Below, one piece after another: positions 12,721-23,856 of a stretch of 64,000 nucleotides of DNA; the stretch's first letter is position 1, and each line of letters starts with the position of its first letter. A program made the translations under genes and the position numbers. The notes under the pieces are model-generated. The model ran no database searches, was not told the origin of the DNA, and saw nothing but the letters and a program-made list of their open reading frames with translations. The DNA is from Miscanthus floridulus (Eukaryota; Streptophyta; Magnoliopsida; Poales; Poaceae): contig NC_089598.1 of assembly GCF_019320115.1 (NCBI RefSeq), forward strand, positions 29,575,069 to 29,639,068, given 5' to 3'.

Positions 12721-13202
12721 TGCATGCTGACATAATCCTCATCTGTTGGAACTCTATTTTAGTACTTGGAACCTTTGTAAGCATTAATTCAACCTGACTT
12801 GATTGCTTTCTACCCTTGATAAATATGTTGTTTGCTCGTAATGCCTCGGGCCTTAGGGCTTCAGGATCACGGTGTTTGTGTTCCCGAACAGTTGTTGGGT
12901 TAGTGCCTGGTTGCAGTTTTGGTCAAAAAAATATCTGTTATGCGTTTATGGTCTTATGAATTTATTTATTTTTCCATAAGCCACTAAATGTCTGTTGGAT
13001 TTCCATACAAATATATAATGCATGATACGCTAATCTCCTAGCATTGTCAAACAAACTTGTGCTCATGATCACCTAGCCAAAATATCAGTATCTTAGTTTT
13101 GATTAAATTTGAGCCACATTGTACTCATGATTGGTAATTTGATATTGATCTACAAGATATATTATCTCATGAAATATTTTGGCATTCCATTGTAACGCAT
13201 GG
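12721..13202. other. No gene or element recognised
   Basis: AT-rich unique-looking sequence between a solo LTR and a LINE/Helitron cluster. No long frame, RNA gene or terminal repeat was found. Confidence 0.5.
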
Positions 13203-13850
13203 TCTATATAGTAGAGTTTGTGAGCCTGTGACGCCATGCTCTTCGTGACTGTATTAATTTCACGAACTTTGTTTTTTTTTTTTTGAAATGGAGCCGGCAG
13301 GAGAGCTGCCTATTGTATTAAAAAGAAGGGAGCCTAGAAAGGCACTGTACAAGCATATACAAATGTGTACAAGAGAGAAAAAGGTAGACACGCCCACCTC
13401 AGGTGGCCTCAAATCACACGCGCAATAATAAATTGGAGATATGCTTTGCTCCCGCCATTGCCCACAAGTCAGCCTCTTACTTGATCTTGTGGAGGAGATG
13501 CATTGGTGCGGATTCTTTGCGCTTAAAGATTCTTGCATTTCTTTCATTCCACACCTCTCAACAAACAAGAATGATAATGGAGCGCAGTCCTTGCCTCACC
13601 GTCGAAGGCGTTCGATCTAGGTTTTCCCACCAAGTTTGTACGGAGTCTCCTAGCACCCAGACAGAAGGTCGCATGTGTTCATTGCCTAGCCACATTGCAA
13701 TGCCCTCCCAAATGCTCGAAAGAAATGGATATCGGAGATTTATTTCTGCCGATATAAAACATTATCTTAGGCGCATCACGGAAAGATCTATAAAGTGGAG
13801 TTTGTAAGCCTGTGACGCCGCGCTCTTCGTGACTGTTAATTTCACCTTTG
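13203..13850 (+). repeat. Imperfect 64-69 bp direct repeats flanking the LINE end (13203-13271, 13787-13850)
   Basis: Copy 1 (13203-13271) and copy 2 (13787-13850) share TCTATA, GAGTTTGT, AGCCTGTGACGCC, GCTCTTCGTGACTGT, TTAATTTCAC and CTTTG. They differ at about five bases plus gaps of 2 and 3. They abut the LINE exactly on both sides, so they may be a long target-site duplication, or two copies of a Helitron 5' end. Confidence 0.75.
13272..13786 (-). mobile_element. 5'-truncated L1-type LINE, 3' end
   Basis: A T-run at 13272-13284 is the poly(A) tail of a minus-strand insertion. Directly upstream on that strand is the usual grass LINE 3' end (AATACAATAGGCAGCTCTCC). A minus-strand frame at about 13440-13575 reads WNERNARIFKR and later LWAMAGAKHI, the familiar C-terminal tail of plant L1 reverse transcriptases. 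Only about 0.5 kb remains. The fragment is flanked by long imperfect direct repeats. Confidence 0.75.
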
Positions 13851-13980
13851 CTTTTTGGATTAACTATAATTTTAACGTTGATATTTAATTTTTACAGTAT
13901 TTTTATCTTATCGTGTGATCCGTGTGTTTTTAGTATAAATTGTTAGCTATCCCGTAGCAACGCACGGGCATGCTACCTAG
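13787..13980 (+). mobile_element. Putative small non-autonomous Helitron
   Basis: The 3' end has a hairpin (CCCGTAGC-AAC-GCACGGG with one bulged A, 13951-13968), then 8 bases and CTAG at 13977-13980 followed by T. The proposed 5' end is TCTATAAAG at 13787, preceded by A. This fits the Helitron rule of insertion between A and T, a 5' TC and a 3' hairpin plus CTAG. The element has no coding region. The 5' end is less certain, because the same sequence also serves as LINE flank. Confidence 0.55.
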
Positions 13981-14044
13981 TCATATAATAAATCTTAACT
14001 TACGTGTCTTCGTATTTTTTATTAAAATCAATAATCAAGAATTA

Positions 14045-14960
14045 AGAGTATGCTTAGATACGGTTTTACAAATATGAGTATGTTTAGATACCTTTTCAGA
14101 TAAGTGTATGTTTGCATACTTTTGTTCATCATAGTATCATTTGATATTTTTCACATTACAGTATAACTTGACAAACATTTTTCTGATTGGTTTGGAATCA
14201 TGATGTTCATGAATGGCTCAAATATATGAGGGATGAGTATGGCACGGTGAAGTAGCAAGTTCAAAGTTTATAGCTGAAGCTATCTTGTAGTGACTGCATA
14301 TATGTTTAGTTTAGATAACTTTTGTCAGCCCATAGATGTAGCAGAATTGCATCTACATTATAGATAGAGTTACTGCAATCAACTGAAGAATGCTTGCTTC
14401 TATAAATGGATCAGTCTCATGAAATTAGAAGTGAGTATATATGTGCACAGCAAAGGGAGTATATACTTTTACTCCCTTGTAAAAAGATGTACAAATACTC
14501 CTCAAAATTGTATACACCATATATATATATTTTTTGTAAAGTAGTATGTATACATACTCTCTTTTCAGAAGTATGTACTAATACTAGCTCGTCAAAAAGT
14601 ATGCACGTATACTAGCAAGTATGTGTACATACCGAGGCCAAAAAAAAGGTATGTGTACATACCAGCGTCTGCAAATTATATGGTCCATAATATATATATA
14701 TACATGAACGTACCATCTTATCAAAACAGCACGTATTTGTCAAAATAAAAGAATAGTATGTGCACATACTCCCTTGTAGCAAAAAATATATACATATACA
14801 CTCCAAGTATGAATGCATACGTCCTAAAAACTGTAATGTGCACATATATACATATGCACTCCAGCGTATAGATCCGCTTTGTCCGTTAATAGTTATCCGG
14901 CCGTGCACCTCCGATGATTATTAAATAATATTCAGGTATATACTTGCCTCAAAAGAAGTC
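14045..14960. repeat. Cluster of near-palindromic AGTATGnnnnCATACT motifs
   Basis: Exact 16-bp palindromes occur at 14543-14558 (AGTATGTATACATACT) and 14755-14770 (AGTATGTGCACATACT). Near-copies lie at 14571, 14598, 14618, 14648 and 14806, and weaker GTATGnTTAGATAC forms at 14045-14125. No gene is supported here. The cause of the cluster is unknown. Confidence 0.65.
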
Positions 14961-15481
14961 ACATGTATATCAACAGTACCCGTACATACCACATACCAAT
15001 TGGATCCTATCCAAACCCGTGAGGAGAGCAAACGGGCCGCACCCCACCCTCGACGTCTCCGTTTCCTACGTTCCCCACCCCCGACGTCTCCGTTACGTTA
15101 GCACCACCGACGTTTTCCGAGCGCGTGACTCGCTGGACGGCGCGTATACTCTCAGGTGCGTGCGTGCGCGTGTGTGTGTATACACCCACCCGCGCGTCTG
15201 GTTTTCAAGCTGGCGGACGGAGCTGCATGCCTGCATGCACATCAGTAATAACGATCATTTACTATCGCTAATTACTATTACTATAATCATTACCCGGCCA
15301 GAGTCAACGCATGCATGTTCCGTGATTATAGTAACTGGCCTATTTTAGATCTGTGAATTACGTTTACTAGAATATATGATGCCTAATCTATTTACTAGAC
15401 TTGCAAATTTTTTACTATAATCTATGCCTTTCTACCCTTACTAGTTACTTTTACTAGATTTTTACAGTAATCTTTACTAGA

Positions 15482-15486
<5 letters not shown>
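14961..15486. other. No gene recognised
   Basis: GC-rich stretch (15000-15240) with CCCACCC and GCGTGCGTGCG words, then TTTACTAGA-rich AT sequence. Open frames exist but resemble nothing known to me. Confidence 0.4.

Positions 15487-15568
<82 letters not shown>
15487..15568. repeat. (AT)n microsatellite, about 41 units
   Basis: Uninterrupted AT dinucleotide run. Frames reading IYIYIY across it are not genes. Confidence 0.95.
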
Positions 15569-15573
<5 letters not shown>

Positions 15574-15841
15574 TATATTCAGTAGCCAGCTATAAAATAA
15601 GTTATTCCGTAGCCACCTCCATTTACGATAATTTTATATACTAATTTACGATAATATCAATACATATTTATGATAGTTGGGTTACTATAACACATGAAGA
15701 TATTTACCATAGCGTTATAGTAAACCACTTAGCAAAGAGTTACTATAATCTCGTAAATTAACATAGTAATTATCGTAACTCAAAGTGGCTATAGAATAAG
15801 TTTTTTTTTAGCCAGACACAATATATATATATATATATATA

Positions 15842-15862
15842 CACTGGAACCTGGTTTGTTGG

Positions 15863-15898
<36 letters not shown>

Positions 15899-15919
15899 CC
15901 AACAAACCAGGTTCCAGTG
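15842..15919. repeat. Perfect inverted repeat around an (AT)n core
   Basis: The left arm starts CACTGGAACCTGG at 15842 and continues to GGGAATAT. The right arm is its exact reverse complement, ending CCAGGTTCCAGTG at 15919. The arms are about 24 bp plus the self-complementary AT core, so the whole 78 bp can fold as one hairpin. A second AT run (15821-15840) flanks the left arm. Confidence 0.9.
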
Positions 15920-16062
15920 GACCCATGACGTGCTTACTACATCCTGATTGGCGGAGCTGCTGGCTGCCCCCAAATAGGCGCAATCATTTATGGAAAATAA
16001 ATCGTATTTACTTCACGGTGATTTCGGCAAATGATGTTCACGATATCACTACTGGAGGCGCA

Positions 16063-16753
16063 TGCTTTGCCGAGGGCCTCTGCAAAAGACTAGAAACCCT
16101 CGGCAAAGGCTTTGCCGAGGACTGCCCTCGGCAAAGACCCCTCGGGGAATTTTTAGACGGCGAAGGGGTCTTTGCCGAGGGCCCTTTATCGGGCACTCGG
16201 CAAAACCTTTGCCGAGGGCCAGGATCGCCCTCGGCAAAGAAAAGACGCCGTCAGATGCCGGCGCCGTAGGCGGTTTCTTTGCCGAGGGCCGACCCTCGGC
16301 AAATAAATGGTTTTTTTTTGAATTTGTTTGCCGAGGGTCGACCCTCGGCAAATAAAAGTTTTTATTTTTTTTTTAAATCTTTGCCGAGGGCCTCCTCTAT
16401 GGCCCTCGGCAAAGAAATATTCAGGATTTTTTAAAAATTCTTTGCCGAGGGCCGGCCCTCGGCAAAGAAATGGTTTTTTTTGAATTTTTTAACCCTTTGC
16501 CGAGGGCCTACTCCCTGGCCCTCGGCAAAGAAATTGGCAGGATTTTTTAAAAATTCTTTGCCGAGGGCCGGCCCTCGGCAAAGAAATGGTTTTTTGAATT
16601 TTTTTAACCCTTTGCCGAGGGCCTACTCCCTGGCCCTCGGCAAAGAAATTGGCAGGATTTTTTCCAAAAAATCTTTGCCGAGGGCTATTGCTTGGGCCCT
16701 CGGCAAAGGACACTTCTTTGCCGAGGGCCTTGGTCATTGCCCTCGGCAAAGAG
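16063..16753. repeat. CACTA subterminal repeat array
   Basis: About a dozen inverted pairs of CTTTGCCGAGGGC and GCCCTCGGCAAAG are separated by 0-15 bases, so each pair can form a hairpin. A block of about 117 bp is tandemly duplicated at 16438-16554 and 16555-16671. In En/Spm elements such subterminal motifs are bound by TnpA. That this motif is the TnpA site here is inference. Frames through the array (PRQR/AEGP repeats) are artefacts. Confidence 0.9.
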
Positions 16754-17384
16754 GCAGAAATTTAAATTTTTTTTTGTTTTTTGCATTCCATCGACACAAG
16801 CATTTCATATATATACATATATATATATCACACAGAACCTATTTTCTCACAATATATGACAACCATAATTGTGAACCACAAATCACAATATATTACAACG
16901 ACAAGTCACATGTTCATCATCATTCACATATTTATTACGACAAGTTAATAAAATCCAAGCACAAGTCACAACCATAAATCACAAATCACGCTAAAGTCCA
17001 ACCACATCACCTAGCACGAGTCCTCATCAAGCTAGCCTATGAGACGATGGTGAAGGAAAAGCAGGATCACCCGGTGACGCACTAGCGGGTTGATTGGAAC
17101 CCGCGGACTGAAGCTGCACAAAGGAGCAGAGATTGCATGTGTGAGTAATTCGGGAAAATAGTTTTGAAACTTAGAGATTGCATCTAGTATTGTAGGAATA
17201 CAAAAAGATTAGACTCAATTGAAAATTTCGGCAGCACCTCCCCTGCACGGGGAGGTTTCCAAAACCTGCAAGAAACGACGGCACGAACGCCGACATCCAT
17301 AACGGCACGAACGCCGACATCCACAATGGCACGAAGGCCGACATACATGCAAAGCACAAGCGAAAAGTGAACTTTCATACTTAC

Positions 17385-19377
17385 AGGAGTAGCTGCAGGA
17401 GTAGAAGGTGGAGGAGCTGAAAACTGCACAGGTACACCCGATGCTTGCCCAAGACTTTGCATGATCACCATCATCTCCGCCATCTGCTTCTGCGCGGCCT
17501 CGAACGCGACCTTCTGGGCCTGCAGCTGTGCGGTCAGCTCCGCGTTCTGCTCTTGACTTTGCCTTTTTGTTTCTTGCAGCTCGGCCTGCAATATTTCACT
17601 CCAATGTATCAGTAATGCAAATCTAATTTAGGTGTTTAAATATGTACGTACGATGAGTAAAACATGAATTACCTGGAGTGCTTGGACCTGCTGCAGTGCT
17701 GGAGATGGCCGTGGATGTATGGGCTGGCTGGAGCTCGTGCTCCGTGCTCGGATAGCGTCGAGGGAGGGAACAGTGGTGGAGTCGATGGCGCCGTCTGCAA
17801 TCCATAGCCGCCCATGCTTCTTGCCTCCTCCGAGCCTCATAATCGCCTCTGCATCAATGGGCTCAGTGCGCACATTGTAATCTTCCCCATAGATCCTCCT
17901 TACCGTTGACGTGTACTCTTGGACTTTAGTGTACACGTTCGGGTCGGAGTACACCTGGGGCGGGGCAGCCGGGTCGAAGGAGACAGAGGACGACGCCCTG
18001 CCCATGTGAGACATAGCCCACGCAGAGAACTCCGAGATCTTCTCGCCCGGGTGCGCAGCCTCCTGCGAGAAAGACGGGAAGATGGTGAGAAATCAAATAG
18101 AATTGAGCGTCAAAATAAATGAAAGAAATCACTTACGTATGCTTGTTTGTATCCGGGGAGGCTACGACTGCCTTGATGGTGAGTTGGACCTTGCCTCATC
18201 AGACGCTGTTCCCGCTGCCTCTCGTGCGTGTCAACAAAGTCCTGTGATAACCACTTGTCCACGATCATGGCCCAGCACTCAGGATACGATCGGCACCACC
18301 AGGGAATCACCTACAAGTCATCGAGTATTTGACATATAAGAAGAAATTGAACCTACTTAATATCAGAACGAATCATTATGAATGTTATTCGCCTACCTCA
18401 AGGTACTGGTCCCGGGTCAGCGTAATCCGTCTTGCTTGAGGCTTGGGGAGGAACTGCCTAAGTACCGACCTGTAGTAGTCTATGTGGGCCTGGACGCGCC
18501 CATGGTGGTGCATCTCAGTGACATACTTCCTACAAGCTGCGGCAGCCGCCCGATCCGCCTGGGCCTCAAGTCCTTCTTCGGCCTTGAAATATTTCTGCAT
18601 ACAAAACCAATGTATCCATTCATTATTTCAATAAAAGATTTAACCAATGAATGCGATGTATTAAGCAATATTGTGCGAGAGAGACTTACCCAAAACTCCG
18701 CCAATACTCGCTCCTGCTTGTTGCGGTAAGTGTCATCCGTGACCAGCGCGTACCTGTCCCAGTTGGAGGCCGGCTCCCGCACCACCGGCTCTTCGGACAG
18801 TTGCACAATGCTGGGGTACCATTTCCTACACAAAACACCAAGGATGCTTGCGGGGGTGCGTGCTGGAGTACCCGACAAAACCAACCACGCCCTGCACAAG
18901 TGATTAAGAAAATTTATCAGTTTCTCTTAAGATTTCCAACATATCTTATGAAGTAGTTGTGATAACATCCATAGTTACTTACCTCTTTGCCATAGGCCGT
19001 ATCACTGAGCGGTTGTGAGGAAGCGGAACCGGAGGGAGGCTCGCGGGACCTCGCTCGTAGAGAGTCCGGGTAGCGGTACCCTCTCCCTCGCCCTCGAGCG
19101 CCTCGCCTCCCTCGCCCTCGAGCGCCTCGTCTCCCTCGCCCGTCTGCTGACCCCTCTCATCCTCCGACGAGGACGAGGCCATGGCCGTCACGTGCTCCTC
19201 CTCTAGCACCTCGTCACGTGTCGTGGGAGGAGACCGCTGCCTCCTGCGGCGGCTGCCCCTGGTCCTCCTCTCGTCACCTCCTGCGGACGCTACCCCGGAC
19301 GACGACCCCTCACCTCGAAGGCCGACAACCACAACGGCACGAAGGCCCTCATAACAACTTACGGCACGAAGGCCCAC
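17385..19377 (-). CDS. tnpA: CACTA tnpA-like protein (plant transposase Ptta/En/Spm family)
   Basis: Six minus-strand exons join in phase without a stop: 18983-19377, 18690-18891, 18397-18594, 18137-18310, 17673-18062 and 17385-17585, all with GT-AG introns. Exon 1 is acidic and Ser-rich and ends in a PLPHNRSVIRPMAKR segment. Exon 2 has ILGVLCRKWYPSIVQL and NWDRYAL. Exons 3-4 carry the Transposase_24-like core (KYFKAEEGLEAQADRAA, YRSVLRQFLPKP, then WCRSYPECWAMIVDKW). Exon 5 has GEKISEFSAWAMSHMGRAS and VYTKVQEY. Exon 6 is a coiled coil (AELQETKRQSQEQNAELTAQ). The protein would bind element ends and help excision. The start codon at 19377 is a guess; a terminal exon may exist near 17270. The catalytic TnpD is not visible in this copy. 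Confidence 0.85.
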
Positions 19378-20149
19378 ACAACCACATACGACACGAAGGC
19401 CGACAACGAGAGTTTTACCTAGGGTTGCGGTGGAGTCGGGCGTCGTGGTGCGGAGGTCACTTTCTTCTCCGGCGAGGTCAAGCAGCGTCGGAGTACTCCT
19501 CTCCCCCTCTTCCCTTTCTTCTCTCCTTTTCCCCTTCTTCTCCTTCTCTTCCCCTTCCTCCTTCTCCTCTTCTTCTCCTTTTCTTCCCCTTCCTCCTTCT
19601 CCTCTTCTCCTTCTCTTCTTCCTCCAACTTCACCCTCTGCCTCCTCCCCTCCAACAGCAGCCGGCGATGGAGGCGGCCTAGGGGCTGGGGTCGGGGCGGG
19701 AAGGCCGGGTGAGGGGGAGCCATCGGAGGGCCGGCCGGGGCGGTCGACCTCCCCTTGCTCGACGGAGACGGGGAACGGAGGCAGGGTGCGACCTCGGCCG
19801 CCACTGGGCCGTGGTGGGGCGGCGGGGGCACGCTGGTGGGGCGCCGGGGCGCGCTGGGCGGCCAAGGGCGGGGCCGACGGGGCGCCGGCGCGAGGACACG
19901 GACCAGCGGAGCGCGGCCGGCGGTGGTGGAGGCGCGGGGCCGGACCCGCGTGCACGCGCGGCGGTGGGGCGCGCGGGGCTACCGGGCGCGGGGGGCGGCT
20001 AGGCGCGACAGCGGCTGCCGCGTCTGCGGCGGGGCTGGAGGCGGGGGCAGCCCGGGTGTCGCGCGCGGGGCGGCCGGGCTGGGGACAGACGGCGCGTGCA
20101 GGCAGCGGGCCGCGCGGCGGCGGGGTGCGGGCGGCGGTGGTGGACGCGT

Positions 20150-21352
20150 GGGGGCCGGCCTCGAGCGGGCGCGTGGGGAGGGAGACGGTCGACGTTTTTT
20201 TTTAAATTTTCGATCGGGAATTTGGGCTGCGTCCTGATTTAGGGTTCGGTCCTTTGCCGAGGGCCCAGATGCACGGCCCACGGCAAAGATTTTTTATTTT
20301 TAAAATTCTTTGCCGAGGGCCACGGGGAAGGCCCTCGGCAAAGAGCCCTCAGCAATTTTTTTTGTGTTCGGTCCTTTGCCGAGGGCCCAGATCCACGGCC
20401 CTCGGCAAAGATTTTTTATTTTTATTTTTAAAATTCTTTGCCGAGGGCCACAGGTCAGGCCCTCGGCAAAGAGCCCTCGGCAATTTTTTTTGTTTTTTTA
20501 GCCCAGTTTTTTTGTGGTGCTACAATACATTGTTTTGAACTCAATTTTAAAATTCAGGCCAATTTTGATTTTGTTTTGTATATTTCCTTAATTTATTTTG
20601 ATTCTTTGATTTTTTTTGAATATGTCAAATTTGAACTGCAGGTGCATGGATTCGCTGGGGGCTACCGGTGCCGGGCTCTAGCTCCGGCTTCTTCTGCGCG
20701 GCGTTGCCTTTAGCTCTGTTCACCCCTGGGGGAGGGGCGTTTGTTTGCTCGCTTTCTCTTTTCGGGAAGACGCGCGTTCTCAGCTTCGCGCGGCGGATGC
20801 TTTGTTGCTCTTCTTCTTTTTTGGACCTCGTGGGGCCGCCTCGAGCGGGCGCGTGGGGGAGGGAGACGGTCGACGTTTTTTTTAAAAATTTCGATCGGCG
20901 AATTTGGGCCTGCGTCCTGGATTTAGGGTTCGGTCCTTTGGCCGAGGGGCCCAGATGCACGGCCCACTGGCAAAGATTTTTTATATTTTCACAATTCCTT
21001 GCCGAGGGCCACGGGGAAGGCCCTCGGCAAAGAGCCCTCAGACATTTTTTGTTTTGTGTTCGGCGGGTCCTTTGACCGAGGGCCCAGATCCACGGCCCTG
21101 CGGCAAAAGATTTTTTATTTTTATTTTTATAAAATTCTTTGCCGAGCGCCACAGGTCAGGCCCTCGGCAAAGAGCCCTCGGCAATTTTTTTTGTTTTTTT
21201 AGCCCAGTTTTTTTGTGGTGCTACAATACATTGTTTTGAACTCAATTTTAAAATTCAGGCCAATTTTGATTTTGTTTTGTATATTTCCTTAATTTATTTT
21301 GATTCTTTGATTTTTTTTGAATATGTCAAATTTGAACTGCAGGTGCATGGAA
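20150..21352. repeat. Tandem duplication of about 510 bp inside the CACTA element
   Basis: Copy 1 (about 20150-20657) and copy 2 (about 20832-21352) share the order CTCGAGCGGGCGCGTGGGG, GACGGTCGACG, CGATCGG, the repeat pairs, and then about 200 identical bases (20452-20655 against 21151-21350). The first half of copy 2 carries many single-base insertions, while the second half is exact. This pattern is discussed in the findings. Confidence 0.85.
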
Positions 21353-21660
21353 TATTGCAATGTAGTGTTTCGAAAAATGTTATTCATGTTAATTGGTGCA
21401 TGTTGAGTCCCTATCCACGAGCTCGCATGAAATTTTCACGCATCTTGTTCACGGAACATGGCGACCGACTTGTCGGGAAAGTGTTTTAAAATTATATAAA
21501 ATCCATACGAAGTCCGAAAATCACGAAACTTGGCGAGATGTCATGTTATCGCATGTGTAGGCTGTGGTAAAAAATTGAGAAGGGTTCGAGCGAGTTGCGA
21601 CGTCGGATGCCTGAAACCCAGACATCGAGATACTCAACAATATTGAAACGCGAGTACTGA

Positions 21661-22859
21661 ACGATATTGAATTATGTTTGGTATAACAACTTGATGTATA
21701 ATAGTATTCGCGCATGTATATATATACTATGTATTAACTGAGTACTGAATAATAACCGTACCAGAATACAACTTGATGCTATTTATTCCATCTAGCTATT
21801 TAGAACCTTTTTAAGTGGTATCGGAACACGTTCGTGCGTACGGGAACAAACGGCGTACGGACCCGCACCCACGAGCTGTCTCTCCGCACACGACCAATTG
21901 GACAGCGCTCTCTCGCAGCAGGCACAACGGATTCGCACCAGCCCAGGCGGACTTTCCCATTGCACTCGGACGAAACGTGAGCAACGAACGACCCAAAAAG
22001 CACATGCGCGGGTCCCATGCCCGAGCCAGCGAATGGCATATCGACAACGAGCCAAAGCGGCAGCTGCATCCTGTGCTCCCTCGGCTCACATGCACATGCA
22101 AGAGGCAGCGGTCCCCACGAAAGGCAAAATTTTCCTTTTCACTCGGGCTTTGGAGTGGCGCCTCCCTCTCTCAGAGTCAACGGTTGCAAGCTGGTCTCCA
22201 TGCATGCATGCAAGCGGCAGGCCCAACAAAGCAACGCGTACACAGCAGCAGCACCCCAACGCTCCACACTCCCCTGGAATTTTCACTTCGGCCCGCACAA
22301 ATTTCTTGTTAGATAGGCCATTCCAACAGAGAACCCCTGCCTGGAAAAATTAGCACCGTAAATAAGAATTTTTTGTTAGAATGCACAACATGCCCAAAAC
22401 AAGTGTTATTTCTTCTCAAAGTCATCAAACTAATTTTAGCACTTGAGATAGCTTTTCACAAGGAATTTCCCTGGGCTTTTTCATGCATCTCACCACGTCA
22501 CTAAGCGCAAAGTATATGCAAATGGGACACACTTAGTGGCACTAGATAACCATTGCAATTAAAGATTTTCCCTCTTTATAGTACATTTATCTATCATAAA
22601 CCCAATCACGCACTCTATTACGTCTTGACCAGCAAAACAAAATAGCCTTAGGTTTTCTATTTTTACCTTGAGCCCATTTTATTTTTCTCTTTCTTTTTTT
22701 TAAGTTGAAGCACTTATCACCATCTTTTGGCATCTCCATCACCATGAGTGCCATCTAGCTCCACCTTGATGTGAACCAACCTTACTTCAATCACAACACT
22801 TAGAGAGAAGGTTAGCCCATAATGGTTTTATCAATTAGCCAAAATCAAATTAGGGCTTT
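21661..22859. other. No gene recognised
   Basis: The segment 21810-22330 is moderately GC-rich with overlapping frames on both strands, none with a known domain. From 22330 to 22860 the sequence is AT-rich. Nothing else is supported. Confidence 0.45.
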
Positions 22860-22975
22860 CAGTGGGCTAAAGTTTAGCCCCCACTTTTAGCCCTCATGTT
22901 TTGATCCATGAGGGTTAAAAGCTGACTAAAAGAGGTGGGCTAAACTTTAGCCCCATGGATCAAACAGGCCTAATT
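22860..22975. mobile_element. MITE with GGGCTAAA(C/G)TTTAGCCC ends, left end truncated
   Basis: The right end GGGCTAAACTTTAGCCCCATGGATCAAACAGGCC is complementary to the left GGGCTAAAGTTTAGCCCC (22866), and the interior repeats GATCCATGAGGGTT. The form is that of a common grass MITE whose outer left bases are gone. Superfamily not assigned. Confidence 0.6.
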
Positions 22976-23599
22976 TTTTTTTGAATATAAACATATGGCT
23001 TCACCCATATGCCTAAGGTTTTGACTATTTTAACACATAAAAGAGTTTTGCGACCTAGATTTTAACCCTACTCTAGCACGACAATCCTTGGAATAAATTG
23101 CGGAATGCAAAGAGAGCGTTAGGAAGACTTAATTTTTTCACGATATATCAAAGTGTCGATACTCCTCACTAGTCATTGTTGAAGCACCTAAATCATTTTT
23201 TCTGGAGTAGAACAACATTCCTGGTTCACTGGTTGCTGTTCCGTGTATAGGACAAAAATATTTACATTTACTTGAAATTGTCACATAGAAAAAACTATTT
23301 CTAATTCAAGAGAAAAGTGTTATATCTTTACGAGAAAAAAAGTTCAGGTTCTTGCAATTGCTCTAGGTTTATAGTGTAAATGGTTTCTAGCTTCAGAATT
23401 GTTCAACCTTAATAAAATGTGTAGAATTGTTCCATTTACTTATTTACAATATATTAAGTAAATATTATTATTGTTCTCTTGTTTGGAACCAGTATCCCAC
23501 CAGCTATTGGAAGTGTCCCATGGAGAGAATATAAACGGAATCAAGAAGATAAAAGATAAAAAAGATAGAGAAATAAATAAATAACAAAACAATTTCGAT

Positions 23600-23856
23600 A
23601 AAAAAAAACGTGAAAAGGAACGGCCCAAGAGAAGGCCCGTGCGGGTACGCTCCCCTGGGCCCAAGAAACCCGGACCGGGCTGTACGTCGCATGCGGTTCA
23701 CCCCGCGTGCGCTCTCTCTGCCTCTCTCTCTCCCTCCAACCCCTCTCTTCTCCGACGACTGGGTGGGCTACCGCTGCCGCCGCCGCCTACGCCGCCGCCC
23801 TTCGCCAGGTGCCGAGGCCTTCGTCGGTATCTTCGCCGGCGACGAGCACCCTCCAG
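23600..23856 (+). promoter_or_regulatory. Promoter/5' UTR exon of the MAIN-like gene
   Basis: GGCCCA and TGGGCC words (site II type) at about 23622 and 23656 precede a CT-rich leader (23707-23760). A GCC-rich exon follows, ending CTCCAG at 23856 with donor GTATTC. A telo-box AAACCCTAA lies at about 23906 in the intron start. This mix is usual for constitutively expressed plant genes. The matching acceptor is at 26790, giving a 2.9-kb first intron. The transcription start itself is not known. Confidence 0.55.

Larger units (their letters stand above)
16047..21660 (-). mobile_element. CACTA (En/Spm) transposon with tnpA-like gene, right end not found
   Basis: The left terminus is CACTACTGG at 16047, followed by dense TTTGCCGAGGG / CCCTCGGCAAA subterminal repeats (16063-16753). 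A second repeat zone lies at 20240-20480 and again at 20930-21190. Between them is a minus-strand tnpA-like gene. The sequence after 21350 (for example CGAAACTTGGCGAGATGTCATG, about 21525) is of the sort found inside grass CACTA elements, but no terminal CCAGTAGTG was found, so the right end is missing, deleted or beyond recognition. The end coordinate is approximate. Confidence 0.85.

Noticed and set aside
16063..16753. Regular repeats that might suggest a CRISPR-like array
   Set aside because: They are inverted pairs with short variable gaps next to a CACTA terminus in a plant genome.
16480..16977. 165-codon frame through the CACTA repeats, and similar frames at 16049-16355 and 20254-21239
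   Set aside because: Translations are periodic (PRQR, AEGP) products of the CTTTGCCGAGGGC repeats.
19419..20281. Several long frames in the GC-rich zone upstream of tnpA
   Set aside because: Overlapping low-complexity Arg/Gly/Pro/Ala frames on both strands. More likely leader or promoter of the CACTA gene.
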